Assembly (NCBI RefSeq): GCF_005886345.1
Contig: NZ_PNEC01000042.1
Location: 62,001 to 126,000 of the forward strand
Direction: 5' to 3'
DNA length: 64,000 nt
Source: Pseudoalteromonas phenolica
GTDB lineage: Bacteria > Pseudomonadota > Gammaproteobacteria > Enterobacterales > Alteromonadaceae
Shown here piece by piece: positions 44,912 to 54,037 of this stretch. The position numbers were made by a program, and so were the translations under genes. The notes beneath the pieces were generated by a model, which was given only the letters and a program-made list of their open reading frames with translations, had not been told where the DNA came from and did no database searches. Positions within the stretch are counted from its first letter, which is position 1; each line of letters starts with the position of its first letter.

Positions 44912-47335
44912 CTACTCATATCGCAGAGCTGTAATAGGTCGCTCTTTCGCTGCAATAGCTGATAAAGAGCCAACTGTTACCCACGCAATCACAAAGGCCA
45001 AAGCCGTAGCAACAGCAAATGGCAATATAGATAAATCAATACGATACACAAAGCTATTTAACCATTCTTGCATAATGAAGTAGGCAGCAGGCCATGCAAT
45101 GATGTTGGCAATCAACACCTGCTTTGAGAACTCTTTATTGATCAAAATAACAATATCTAGCACAGATGCGCCTAACACCTTACGTATGCCAATCTCTTTA
45201 GTGCGACGCTGTGTAGTGAAAGATGCAAGGCCAAATAACCCTAAACATGCAATAAAGATAGCCAGCAATGAGAACAGGTTAAACACAATGAATTCTCTGT
45301 CTTCTTGCTGATACATTTGGTTGAATCTATCGTCTAGGTAGTCCAATGCAATCGGCTGCTCAGGTACAAATTTACTCCATGTTTGCTCAATGTAGTCGCG
45401 CACTTGTGCAGTGTTGCCCGAGTATTTAATCGACATGTTGCTACCATTGTTATGGTTAAGCAAATGATAGGTTGGTGCCACTTCCGTTTTAAGTGATGAA
45501 AAATAATAGTCTTCTGTTACACCCACTATGGTCGCTGTGCCTTCAGAGGTACGAGTAAATAATACTTTAAACTGCTTACCTAACGCTTCTTCAGGCGAGT
45601 AGCCCAATGTTTTTGCGGCTACGCTATTAATGACCACGCTAAACTCTGGGTTAGGGTTTTCTTCTGAAGGTTGAGAAATTGCATCTGCGGTAAAGTCACG
45701 GCTAAAACCTCGACCACTCAGTAGCTTAATATTGTAAGACGAGAAATAATCTTCATCGACTGCCAGCACTGGCATAAGCTGCATCTCTTTCGTTGCAGGG
45801 TTAAGTAAGCCCATTGAATCCGTCAGCGAACCCGTAGGAAAGCGTGATGTCATAGTGACGCTGGTGATATCAGGATTTGCCAGCAACTGAGTTTTAATGG
45901 CATCGCGTTGTGGGCTGGCTTCAGTGGTCCACAAACCTCGCAAAACAAAGGTATTCGTTTTGTCATAGCCAAGCTCAATATTTCTCGCATAATTCAACTG
46001 CATACTTGCAATCACGGTTGCCACAATTAATATAATTGCCACACTAAACTGGAATACCACCAGACCTTTTCGCAGCAACGCTCCGGTTTTACCTTGCGTG
46101 ACTTCACCTTTTAACACTCTGGCCGGCTTGAAGGCGCTCAAATAAAATGCTGGATATATACCCGAAATTAAACCAACCACTAGCCCTAACGACAATAAAA
46201 TACTCAGAGTATTTAAATCTAAATAGCTAAAACTCAGCGCCTTACCAATAAAATCGGCAAACATAGGTAAAGTCGCTTCAACCAACGCAATCGCAATAAA
46301 CAGAGCAATATAGCAAAGCATGATGGCTTCAATCATAAACTGAGTGACAAGACTATACTTCTTCGCACCCAGTGTTTTACGCACTCCAACTTCCTTAGCC
46401 CGTTTAGTTGCGGTTGCTGTCGATAAATTCATAAAATTAACGCATGCAATTAATAGGATCAGCGCAGCAATGATACTGAATGAGAATACAATATTAATGT
46501 CACCATTCTTTTTCATTTCACCATAAAGGTGTGAATTTAAATAGATATCAGTAATATTGATCAGAGTGTAATGGAAAATATCTCCGAGGCCTTCTCCGAT
46601 ATGATTTTCTAAAAACTCAGGAAAGCGTGCTTCAAGTGCTTTAATGTCCGTATTTGGCTTCAATTTGAAGTAGGTTGAATAATTGAAACTCTGATCTGTA
46701 TCCCAATTAGGGTTTTGAAGAAACTCAGCAGCCGTGCCCATACTCACTATTGCTGAAAACTCTAAATGCGTTCGCTTTGGAAGATCTTTGATAATACCAG
46801 TGACTTTTAAAGGAATACGATTCGCTAAAATAAGCGTCTTATCGAGTACGTCTGCACTCGAAAAATAACGACGTGCTGCAGACTCTGTTAATACAACAGT
46901 ATTGGGCTGGACTAAAGCGCTTTGCTTATCTCCCTTTATCATCTCAAGAGACATAAAATTGAACACATTGGCATCAGCTAATGTTAGCCCTACATCACTA
47001 AAGTGCGTATCACCAAAACCCAAAGTAGCCCCCATTGACCGAAGACGGGTAGCTTCAGTGATTTCATCAAAATAATTCGTAAACCGCTCCGCGTTATATA
47101 CAGAGCCTTGAGCAAAACTCTGAGTAGGCGAGCCTGGCACAGTCATTTTTAATGACGTACGGTAAATGTTTTCGTGGTCTTTAATGTGTTTGTCGTAACC
47201 CAACTCAGACTCAACAAAGATTGCCATGCTGATACAAATCACCAAGCCAATGGCTAAACCAAGAATATTAATACCTGAGTAAAGCTTTTGTTTTAACAGA
47301 TTGCGATAGGCAATGACTAAATAGTTATTAAGCAC
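44912..47335 (-). CDS. MacB-like ABC transporter permease (FtsX family)
   Basis: A 807-residue permease with two MacB-type halves: each has a membrane helix, a periplasmic domain and three more helices (FSFSIIAALILLIACVNFMNLSTA; the final LLAIFIACLGLFGLASFTTQRR). RTKEIGIRKVLGAS and RAKEVGVRKTLGAK are the FtsX-domain coupling helices. It pairs with the ATPase whose gene overlaps its start by 8 bases. MacB itself is a single protein with a fused ATPase; here the ATPase is separate and the permease is doubled, as in many uncharacterised exporters of Alteromonadales and Bacteroidetes. Substrate unknown (peptide, lipid or drug). Confidence 0.9.
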   Translation of the reverse strand: MLNNYLVIAYRNLLKQKLYSGINILGLAIGLVICISMAIFVESELGYDKHIKDHENIYRTSLKMTVPGSPTQSFAQGSVYNAERFTNYFDEITEATRLRSMGATLGFGDTHFSDVGLTLADANVFNFMSLEMIKGDKQSALVQPNTVVLTESAARRYFSSADVLDKTLILANRIPLKVTGIIKDLPKRTHLEFSAIVSMGTAAEFLQNPNWDTDQSFNYSTYFKLKPNTDIKALEARFPEFLENHIGEGLGDIFHYTLINITDIYLNSHLYGEMKKNGDINIVFSFSIIAALILLIACVNFMNLSTATATKRAKEVGVRKTLGAKKYSLVTQFMIEAIMLCYIALFIAIALVEATLPMFADFIGKALSFSYLDLNTLSILLSLGLVVGLISGIYPAFYLSAFKPARVLKGEVTQGKTGALLRKGLVVFQFSVAIILIVATVIASMQLNYARNIELGYDKTNTFVLRGLWTTEASPQRDAIKTQLLANPDITSVTMTSRFPTGSLTDSMGLLNPATKEMQLMPVLAVDEDYFSSYNIKLLSGRGFSRDFTADAISQPSEENPNPEFSVVINSVAAKTLGYSPEEALGKQFKVLFTRTSEGTATIVGVTEDYYFSSLKTEVAPTYHLLNHNNGSNMSIKYSGNTAQVRDYIEQTWSKFVPEQPIALDYLDDRFNQMYQQEDREFIVFNLFSLLAIFIACLGLFGLASFTTQRRTKEIGIRKVLGASVLDIVILINKEFSKQVLIANIIAWPAAYFIMQEWLNSFVYRIDLSILPFAVATALAFVIAWVTVGSLSAIAAKERPITALRYE

Positions 47336-48017
47336 AACGCACCTCCTGCATATTTTGAGACACGATATGGCCGTCTAATACATTGATAACGCGGTGTGCG
47401 TAATTGGCATGGTGATCTGAGTGAGTAACCATCACTATGGTGACCCCTTCACGATTTAATTGCGCAAGTAGCTTCATAACCTCTTCACCATTTTTAGAAT
47501 CTAGGTTACCTGTTGGCTCATCGGCCAAGAGCATTTTTGGCTCTGCGACTATGGCACGCCCAACTGCTACCCTTTGCTGCTGACCGCCCGACAGTTGCTG
47601 TGGGTAGTGATCTTTACGGTGCGCAATGTCGACCTTTTCTAAAATTGCCAATACGCGCTGCTCACGCTCTTTTTTTGCTATGCCTTGATAAACCAATGGC
47701 AGCTCAACATTTTCAAAAACGGTTAGCTCATCTATCAAATTAAAGCTTTGGAAGATAAAGCCAATGTTGTCTTTACGAATGTCGGCCAGCTTATTTTCGG
47801 TGAAGCCACTGATATCTTGGCCTTCAAAGATATATTCACCTTGATCGATGTGATCAAGCATGCCGACGATATTCAGTAGCGTCGATTTACCCGAGCCAGA
47901 CTGACCCATTATGGCCACAAACTCACCACGCTCTACGTGCAATGTGACGCCATGAAGTGCATGTGTTTCGACTGATTCTGTGCGGAATATTTTGCTAATG
48001 TTGGTTAGGTTGATCAT
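47328..48017 (-). CDS. ABC transporter ATPase (MacB/LolD type)
   Basis: A 229-residue ABC ATPase with Walker A MGQSGSGKSTLLN, Q-loop FIFQSFNLIDELT, signature LSGGQQQRVAVGRA, Walker B MLLADEPTGNLDS and H-loop VTHSDHH. The sequence is of the MacB/LolD/FtsE group. It lies between the adaptor and permease genes in one operon, 55 bp after the adaptor stop. Confidence 0.95.
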   Translation of the reverse strand: MINLTNISKIFRTESVETHALHGVTLHVERGEFVAIMGQSGSGKSTLLNIVGMLDHIDQGEYIFEGQDISGFTENKLADIRKDNIGFIFQSFNLIDELTVFENVELPLVYQGIAKKEREQRVLAILEKVDIAHRKDHYPQQLSGGQQQRVAVGRAIVAEPKMLLADEPTGNLDSKNGEEVMKLLAQLNREGVTIVMVTHSDHHANYAHRVINVLDGHIVSQNMQEVRCA

Positions 48018-48072
48018 CTGTTTAGTCCTAATTCTTTTTAAATCTATTTAATTATTCATTGCTGACGGGCTT

Positions 48073-49320
48073 TTACTGCGTCAGCTTTAAAGTCTGCATA
48101 TCGATAAAAGTGCTATAGCTTGAGGTGATGACTCTGTCGCCCTCGTTTAACCCTTCTAGTACTTCAATGAATTTGTTATTGCGCTGGCCTAGGCGAACTT
48201 GCTTGCGAATGGCAACTTCGCTACCTGGCTCGATTACAAACACCCATTTACCTCCTGTATCTTGAAAGAAGCCGCCATTTGGGATCAGCTTAGCGGGTTT
48301 TGCATCAGCTAGTAGCAACTCCATTTGTAGGGTTTGGCCACGACGAATACGCTCAGGTAAGGCATCGTTAAAAGTTAGGTCGACTTCAAAGCGACCATTG
48401 CTTACCTCGGCATAAACTTTTGCAAGTGTCAGTGTGTAATCTTGACCTTGATGGATGATTTTTGCAGTTTGCCCAGCAAATACACGGCCTAAGTAAAATT
48501 CATCAATTAACGCGCTGACCTTGTACTCATCGACAATATCAACCTGACCCAAACGTGAGCCACGCGACTTTGACTCCCCTAGTTCAGCATTAAATGCGGT
48601 TAGCTGGCCGTCGATTGGCGCTTTGATCACTAAGTTTTCAAGGTTCTTGCGGGCAAAATTTAAGTTCTTATTTAGCTGCGCGACACTGTCTTCAAGCTGA
48701 GCAATTTGGGCGGTACGAATAAGCTCATCTTGCTCTTGCTGTTCAATCACCAGCGTGCGGCGATCTTTTAAATATTGTGTGCGGTCGTTCACAGCTTTTA
48801 ATTCGTTTTGTGACACCAAGCTGTTTGCCACCAGCTTTTTATGTTGTGCCAGCTTGCGTTCACTCTGTTTAATCTCAAAATCTAGTTCTAATAAGTTACG
48901 CTTTAGGTTTAAACGATTTTGATCGATGGCCAGACGGGTGTTGTGTAGGTTATTTAACTGCTCAGAAATTTGCGCCTCACGAGAGATAACATCAAGCTGT
49001 AATCCTGTGTTACTCAAAGCTAAAATCTTATCGCCCTTTTTAACCATCGCGCCTTCTTCTACAAAGCGCTGCTCTACACGTCCCCCCTCAATAGCGTCTA
49101 AATACACTGATTTACTCGGGGTAACATTACCACGAAGTGGGATCATATCTGTGAATTCACCACCAGTGACTGTGCTTACCTTTATTTTGTCCATTTCTAG
49201 GTTGTAACGACTGCCACTACTGTTTGCGGTATTGCTTATTAAAAAGTATGTAATGGCAATTGCTGGGACTGCCAACCACCACGCTTTAAATGTGCGTTTT
49301 TTGCTGATCACTTTATCCAT
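48073..49320 (-). CDS. periplasmic adaptor (HlyD/MacA-like)
   Basis: A 415-residue membrane fusion protein with one N-terminal helix (AWWLAVPAIAITYFLIS), a biotinyl-lipoyl domain (RVEQRFVEEGAMVKKGDKIL), a long coiled-coil hairpin (about 110-220) and beta-barrel domains. It bridges the permease to an outer membrane channel, probably TolC-like, which is not encoded here. ATG 49318-49320 is favoured over ATG 49327-49329 since TTAGGA lies 8 bases before the former and abuts the latter. First gene of the pump operon, downstream of a sigma-54-like promoter. Confidence 0.92.
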   Translation of the reverse strand: MDKVISKKRTFKAWWLAVPAIAITYFLISNTANSSGSRYNLEMDKIKVSTVTGGEFTDMIPLRGNVTPSKSVYLDAIEGGRVEQRFVEEGAMVKKGDKILALSNTGLQLDVISREAQISEQLNNLHNTRLAIDQNRLNLKRNLLELDFEIKQSERKLAQHKKLVANSLVSQNELKAVNDRTQYLKDRRTLVIEQQEQDELIRTAQIAQLEDSVAQLNKNLNFARKNLENLVIKAPIDGQLTAFNAELGESKSRGSRLGQVDIVDEYKVSALIDEFYLGRVFAGQTAKIIHQGQDYTLTLAKVYAEVSNGRFEVDLTFNDALPERIRRGQTLQMELLLADAKPAKLIPNGGFFQDTGGKWVFVIEPGSEVAIRKQVRLGQRNNKFIEVLEGLNEGDRVITSSYSTFIDMQTLKLTQ

Positions 49321-49358
49321 TTCTAACATCCTAATCGTTTAGATTTGTTAGATATAAG

Positions 49359-49374
49359 ACAATTACTGTGCCAA
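49359..49374 (-). promoter_or_regulatory. sigma-54-like promoter of the ABC pump operon
   Basis: On the minus strand TTGGCACAGTAATTGT matches the -24/-12 pattern (TGGCAC-N5-TTGC) except for T in place of C at -12. It would start transcription near 49347, some 25 bases before the adaptor ATG. The activator-type regulator next door makes the match meaningful. Confidence 0.65.
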
Positions 49375-49457
49375 AAACAAAAGCATATACATAACAACAA
49401 CTTATAATTTTAAGCGCGATTTAACACAGATAAAAGTGTAAAACTTTAAAACACTTG

Positions 49458-49475
49458 GTGTACGATATCGTACAC
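49458..49475. promoter_or_regulatory. 18-bp palindrome, candidate activator binding site
   Basis: GTGTACGATATCGTACAC is a perfect palindrome. It is about 110 bp upstream of the predicted start of the pump operon and 22 bp before the ATG of the NtrC-type regulator. Distance and symmetry fit an upstream activating sequence bound by the Fis-like domain of that regulator, with autoregulation as a second effect. Confidence 0.7.
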
Positions 49476-49497
49476 TTTGAAAGTAAGGAAATGCGCC

Positions 49498-50868
49498 ATG
49501 GCTGTAATTAATAAGTCGATTCTAGTGGTTGATGACAACGCCGAGATATTAATTGCCACTAAGATGTTATTAAAACAACACTATAAGCATGTTGTTACCC
49601 TAGATAACCCGCATAAAATCAATGACGCCATGGAGAAAGAGTCTTTTGCTTTGATTTTACTCGACATGAACTTCACCCGAGAATCCACCTCTGGTGCTGA
49701 AGGCTTTTACTGGTTAAAGCAAATAAAAGCCATAGACGAAGACGCCGTTGTGGTGCTATTTACAGCTTTTGGTGATATGTCGATGGCGGTGGATGCCATT
49801 AAACAAGGGGCCAGTGATTTTGTGCTAAAACCTTGGCAAAACGAAAAACTATTGGCAACCGTGGCGAACTGTATCGACTTAAGCGCGCAGCGCCAAAAAA
49901 GCAAAAAGCTGAACCAAATCGCGGCGCTGTCTTTGGCAGATCAAAATCGTCCATTTGAGAACCTCATTGCAAAAAGTCCTGCCATGGAGCAAGTGTTCAC
50001 AACTCTCGAAAAAGCCGCAAAGACCGATGCCAATGTATTGATATTAGGTGAAAGTGGCACTGGTAAAGAAGTTATCGCCCGAGAATTTCATAAGCAATCA
50101 CTGCGTGCCACCGACACCTTTTTATCGGTTGATATGGGCACCATTGCCAGCTCGTTATTTGAAAGTGAGCTATTTGGTCATGCCAAAGGCGCGTTCACCG
50201 ATGCCAAAGAAAATAAGCAAGGTCGCTTTGAACTGGCCGACACCGGTACCCTCTTTTTAGATGAAATCGGTAATATTCCGCTCGAATTACAAGGTAAGCT
50301 ATTAACTGCCATTCAAAACCGCGTGATAACCCCAGTTGGCGCCAGCAAAGAGATCTCAGTCGATATTCGTTTGATCACCGCGACCAACATGAATCTATAC
50401 GACATGGTGCGTGAAGGGTCATTCAGACAAGACTTGTTGTATCGTATCAATACCGTCGAGATCACACTGCCGGCACTGCGCGATAGACCGCAAGATATTC
50501 CGTTACTGATAGAATTTTATGCCGACCTTTACTGCAAAAAATACAAGCTAAGCCATAAAACAGTGAGTGACAAAACCATGGCTCAATTACTTGCCTATGA
50601 TTGGCCAGGTAATATCCGTGAATTGCAGCATTTAGTAGAACGCTCAGTGATTTTATCTGATGGTGAACAATTGCAATTTCAGCTCATGCCAAGCCAAGAG
50701 ACACAAAGCGGTTCTGCGCAGCTCGATACCTATAACCTTGCTGACATTGAACAAATGACCATAGAGCGCGCCATTGCTGACTTTAAAGGCAACATCAGCC
50801 ATGCAGCTAAAGCACTCGGTATCACCCGTGCGTCGTTATATCGCAAAATGGAGAAGTACGGTGTTTAA
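49498..50868 (+). CDS. NtrC-family sigma-54-dependent response regulator
   Basis: A 456-residue response regulator: receiver domain (ILVVDDN, phosphoacceptor Asp in [16 protein letters not shown]), AAA+ ATPase domain (Walker A GESGTGKE, Walker [15 protein letters not shown]) and a C-terminal Fis-type HTH ([21 protein letters not shown]). The sigma-54 contact loop reads GAFTDA in place of the consensus GAFTGA. Start at ATG 49498, with AAGGA 8 bases upstream. The gene overlaps the sensor kinase gene and is divergent from the ABC pump operon, which it probably activates through the 49458-49475 palindrome and the sigma-54-like promoter. Confidence 0.93.
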   Translation: MAVINKSILVVDDNAEILIATKMLLKQHYKHVVTLDNPHKINDAMEKESFALILLDMNFTRESTSGAEGFYWLKQIKAIDEDAVVVLFTAFGDMSMAVDAIKQGASDFVLKPWQNEKLLATVANCIDLSAQRQKSKKLNQIAALSLADQNRPFENLIAKSPAMEQVFTTLEKAAKTDANVLILGESGTGKEVIAREFHKQSLRATDTFLSVDMGTIASSLFESELFGHAKGAFTDAKENKQGRFELADTGTLFLDEIGNIPLELQGKLLTAIQNRVITPVGASKEISVDIRLITATNMNLYDMVREGSFRQDLLYRINTVEITLPALRDRPQDIPLLIEFYADLYCKKYKLSHKTVSDKTMAQLLAYDWPGNIRELQHLVERSVILSDGEQLQFQLMPSQETQSGSAQLDTYNLADIEQMTIERAIADFKGNISHAAKALGITRASLYRKMEKYGV

Positions 50869-52162
50869 TAAAAACAGCGCAGCGGTGTTGGGTTACTTTA
50901 TCTCGGCGGTCGGTTTTGCCTGTGTTGGGCTTTATGGTTTTGCATTCAGCCATGCCACTTTGCTCAGCATTTTGGCTTTATTTGGCTCTGCCCTATTTGC
51001 AGCCCTGACACTCAAACTTTTTGCCAAACAGCAAAAGCAGTTCAACGAAGTTATCAACGCACTGAAATATCAAGACAGTAGTTTTCGCCTCAGTGAAACC
51101 CACACCTTAGGTTTACAAGAGCAGCAGATCTGCAATGACCTGATCAAAAAAGTACAACACGATAAATTCAAGCAAGCCGAACAAGTCGCTATTTTTGAAA
51201 CCATGCTACAACACATTGATGCAGGGGTTATTCTTATCAAAAATCAGCAAGATGTGGTGGTGTGTAACAACACCGCTAAACGAAGCCTAGACATTCGAAC
51301 GTTTAGCGACGCGAAAGAGCTCTTAACTGCAAAACCCATTCTTGAACAAACCAAGCAAGGTGCCAGTGTCGAAGACGACATACTATTTAAATACTTCGCC
51401 TTTAATTACCATAACAATCGCTATGAGGTTTGGCTGTTTACTGCTATTTCAGAGCAAATCGAAAGTACGCAAATCGATTCATGGCAAAAGCTTATTCGTG
51501 TATTAATTCACGAAATTGGTAACTCTGTCGCCCCAATTTATTCGCTGTCAAACACCCTGGCGACCATCACAGAGCAGCAACTTGCAAACCAAATAGATGA
51601 CCAAGACTTAGTCGACGATTACCTACAGAGCCTTAACGCCATTGGCATTCGCAGCCAATCCTTACTTGGCTTTATTGAAGACTATCGTAAGCTCACACAT
51701 ATTCCTCATTTAGAGCTACAACCGATCTCAGTGCAAAGCCTATTTGATGATTTGCAGCCGCTCGTAAAACCACAATTTGATGGGGCCAATATTGCTTTAA
51801 CGATTTCAATTGAGCCCGAAAACTTAACTGTATCAGGCGATAAAAAGATGCTTGAACAGGTGCTAGTTAACTTAATCACCAATGCCCTAGATGCCTTAAA
51901 ATTGAGTCAAAAAAATGAGAAAGCAGTGAATATCACTGCGAGTATTAACCGCTATGGAAAATGCGAAATTGCCATACAAGATAACGGCGATGGCATTGAA
52001 CCGAGTGCACTTGAGAAGATCTTCGTGCCTTTCTTTACCACTAAACCAAAGGGCTCTGGCATAGGCTTAGCGCTTAGTCAGCAAATTATTCATCGTCACA
52101 AAGGGCGTATAAAAGTGGCCTCTGAAGTAGATGAAGGAGCCAGTTTTACGCTGGTTTTATAA
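50861..52162 (+). CDS. sensor histidine kinase partnered with the NtrC-type regulator
   Basis: A 433-residue membrane kinase. The start is GTG 50861, preceded by GGAGA at 7 bases and overlapping the regulator stop; this gives two N-terminal helices (VLGYFISAVGFACVGLYGF, LLSILALFGSALFAALTL) with almost no periplasmic loop. A PAS-like middle region follows. The dimerisation/phosphorylation helix has LIHEIGNSVAPI, an NtrB-like type. The ATPase domain has NLITNALDAL, DNGDGI, FFTTKPKGSGIGLAL. The tiny periplasmic loop suggests it senses the membrane or an interior signal rather than a periplasmic ligand (inference). Confidence 0.92.
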   Translation: MFNKNSAAVLGYFISAVGFACVGLYGFAFSHATLLSILALFGSALFAALTLKLFAKQQKQFNEVINALKYQDSSFRLSETHTLGLQEQQICNDLIKKVQHDKFKQAEQVAIFETMLQHIDAGVILIKNQQDVVVCNNTAKRSLDIRTFSDAKELLTAKPILEQTKQGASVEDDILFKYFAFNYHNNRYEVWLFTAISEQIESTQIDSWQKLIRVLIHEIGNSVAPIYSLSNTLATITEQQLANQIDDQDLVDDYLQSLNAIGIRSQSLLGFIEDYRKLTHIPHLELQPISVQSLFDDLQPLVKPQFDGANIALTISIEPENLTVSGDKKMLEQVLVNLITNALDALKLSQKNEKAVNITASINRYGKCEIAIQDNGDGIEPSALEKIFVPFFTTKPKGSGIGLALSQQIIHRHKGRIKVASEVDEGASFTLVL

Positions 52163-52186
52163 TAGCTTCTAAGAAGAGCCTGAATT

Positions 52187-52220
52187 AAAAGCGCTAGAAA
52201 GTTCTAACGCTTTTTCTTTT
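52187..52220. terminator. terminator between kinase and Kelch genes
   Basis: Hairpin AAAAGCG...TAGA / TCTA...CGCTTTTT with one internal mismatch, flanked by T's on the right; it lies between convergent genes. Confidence 0.75.
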
Positions 52221-52221
52221 A

Positions 52222-53280
52222 TCAGTTTTGTGTTGGCTGATAAATCAAAGTGCTTGATAAAGTTTCTTGCGGACCAATTTTAGCGGCGCCACCCAGCACA
52301 TATACTTCCCCGTTTAAACTCACTTTACCGTGACCATGACGCGGGGTCGGTAAGGGTTCAAGCTCCTGCCACTCGTCAATGTTTGGGTCATACAAAAACA
52401 CCGAGTTAAACACTTTGCCATCTTGCCAATTGCCTGTATTTGAAAAGGCTTCGCCACCAGAGACGATTATTTTGCCATCAATCACGGCAGCAGCGAGGCC
52501 AGCCGCGGCAATCGGTAAAGGAGCGCGAGATTCCCAAGTTTCAGTTTGGGTATCGTATACTTCAACAGTGTTTAAGTTTTGTCGATTTTCACCGCCTGTA
52601 CGTCCGCCAATCACATAAATATTATTACCAATCACCGCACCAGCCGCAGAAGCGCGTGCAGTCGGTGCTGGCTTTGCTTTACGCCAGTATGCATTATTCA
52701 CCAGCACGTAGTGGGCGTTGGTGTCGATATTTTGCTTCTCGCCTCGTTTTCGCGTTTTCCCACCAATCACATGAATGCTTTTACCAACGCTTGCATAAAC
52801 AGACTCGGCCAAAGGAATTGGTAAAGATGATGCACTCATCCAGCGACTCTTTCTGCTGTCTAAACGATACACTGAACGTTGTGGTTGCCACGCATCCTCC
52901 TTAGGGCCGGAGAAACCACCGATGGCATAAACATAATGAATATTGCTCGTCATCCCCAAATGATGCCGAGACTCAGGTAAATCGGGTGCTTTTTCCCAAA
53001 ACTGTTCTGCAGGGTTTAAAATAAAGATCTTTCTTGTTGGCCCAAGGCCATAGAAACTCTCTGATTTTGATGGCACGAAGCCGCCCCCAACGAATATACG
53101 ATCTAAAAACACCGCTGGGTAAACCTCTTGTATGGCGACAGGAAGATCAGGTGCAGGTTGCCAAATTTGCTCCATACCAGTCGGCTCTATAGTATCGACA
53201 GCTTTCTCTTCAGCAGCAGAATAGAAACTAATCAAGCTCAATAAAACCAAAGTAATCATTCCAGCAGATAATTGTTGCAT
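52222..53280 (-). CDS. exported Kelch-repeat protein
   Basis: A 352-residue periplasmic or secreted beta-propeller with a signal peptide (AGMITLVLLSLISFYSAAEE). Kelch blades are visible as VYAIGGFSGPKED, IHVIGGKTRKRG, IYVIGGRTGGEN, IIVSGGEAF and VYVLGGAAKIG, about six in all. The start is ATG 53278-53280, with AAGGA 6 bases upstream; the ATG at 53284-53286 abuts the ribosome site. Kelch propellers of this type include N-acetylneuraminate epimerases, but the epimerase catalytic residues were not recognised, so no enzyme is claimed. Confidence 0.85.
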   Translation of the reverse strand: MQQLSAGMITLVLLSLISFYSAAEEKAVDTIEPTGMEQIWQPAPDLPVAIQEVYPAVFLDRIFVGGGFVPSKSESFYGLGPTRKIFILNPAEQFWEKAPDLPESRHHLGMTSNIHYVYAIGGFSGPKEDAWQPQRSVYRLDSRKSRWMSASSLPIPLAESVYASVGKSIHVIGGKTRKRGEKQNIDTNAHYVLVNNAYWRKAKPAPTARASAAGAVIGNNIYVIGGRTGGENRQNLNTVEVYDTQTETWESRAPLPIAAAGLAAAVIDGKIIVSGGEAFSNTGNWQDGKVFNSVFLYDPNIDEWQELEPLPTPRHGHGKVSLNGEVYVLGGAAKIGPQETLSSTLIYQPTQN

Positions 53281-53286
53281 GTACAT

Positions 53287-53662
53287 TCCTTAAAAAATGT
53301 TCTTTCAATTATACCATTCAGGGGTGTATCTAGATCAGTAACATAGCCGTCATATTTGGAGAAGATAAATGCGTCTAATCGTTGATTACTAAAGATTAGT
53401 TAAAGCTAGGTGATTTTGACAACTCAGTCTGCATAAATACAAATGAATGACTGATATTGCATTCAACTCACAATCATCTTAATCGAGTTTTAATATCGAA
53501 TTAGAACACTGTAAAACCCCTTTACAGTTCATCTCGAAGAAACGGCTAAACAAGTGAAGGCAAAAAGTACTCAATCAAATTCTGCAATTTGCAAAGGTTT
53601 TTAATTAACGCTTTTGAGGCACTTATTTATAATACTCAATACAAAGTTTGTTGGACTCTATT
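53287..53662. other. 376-bp gene-free interval
   Basis: No credible gene. The only structure seen is a small hairpin, CTGTAAA (53510-53516) / TTTACAG (53522-53528), with loop ACCCC. It is AT-rich and presumably contains the promoters for the Kelch gene (left) and the DUF952 gene (right). Confidence 0.5.
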
Positions 53663-53980
53663 ATGAAAAGTGCCATTTATTTAATTTTACCTCGAACACA
53701 AGTTGCTGATGTACTTGCTCAACCTTTTTATATAACCCCTTCAATTGAGTCTGAGGGGTTTATTCACGCGTGTAGTGAATTACAAATAGACTATGTAGTT
53801 GCACGATTTTATAAAGATAAAGGGCCGCTTGCTCTTTTAAAAGTTGACCCTGATTTGATCACTGCTGAGGTGAAGTATGAAGGTGCCACGAACAACCCTG
53901 AATTGGGGCTATTTCCACATATTTATGGCCCGCTGAATACCAGTGCAGTTGTTGAAGTCAGTGAGTTAAAGTACCAGTAA
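53663..53980 (+). CDS. DUF952 protein
   Basis: A 105-residue cytoplasmic protein. It has the DUF952 pattern: short N-terminal strand IYLILPRTQ, then ESEGFIHACSELQID, LALLKVDPDLI, VKYEGA and FPHIYGPLN. The family is widespread and of unknown function. The start is ATG 53663; an in-frame TTG at 53648 adds five residues without benefit. A terminator follows directly. Confidence 0.88.
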   Translation: MKSAIYLILPRTQVADVLAQPFYITPSIESEGFIHACSELQIDYVVARFYKDKGPLALLKVDPDLITAEVKYEGATNNPELGLFPHIYGPLNTSAVVEVSELKYQ

Positions 53981-53987
53981 AGCAAAT

Positions 53988-54019
53988 AAAAAACGCGGTT
54001 TGACTTTAACCGCGTTTTT
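53988..54019. terminator. terminator between DUF952 and monooxygenase genes
   Basis: Stem AAAAAACGCGGTT / AACCGCGTTTTT with a 7-nt loop, flanked by A's and T's, between convergent genes. It has the same core as the bcsC terminator. Confidence 0.9.
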
Positions 54020-54037
54020 CAAAATTAACCTATGGCT

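Noticed and set aside
44912..49320. Naming the ABC genes macA/macB
   Set aside because: MacB carries its ATPase fused to the permease; here they are separate proteins and the permease is a doubled FtsX type. Only the MacAB-like label is supported.
52440..52904. Plus-strand frames inside the Kelch gene
   Set aside because: The minus strand encodes obvious Kelch repeats over the whole stretch; the plus frames have poor composition and are shadows.
52222..53280. Kelch protein as an N-acetylneuraminate epimerase (NanM)
   Set aside because: Only the generic Kelch blades are visible; no sialic acid genes are nearby and the epimerase residues were not recognised.
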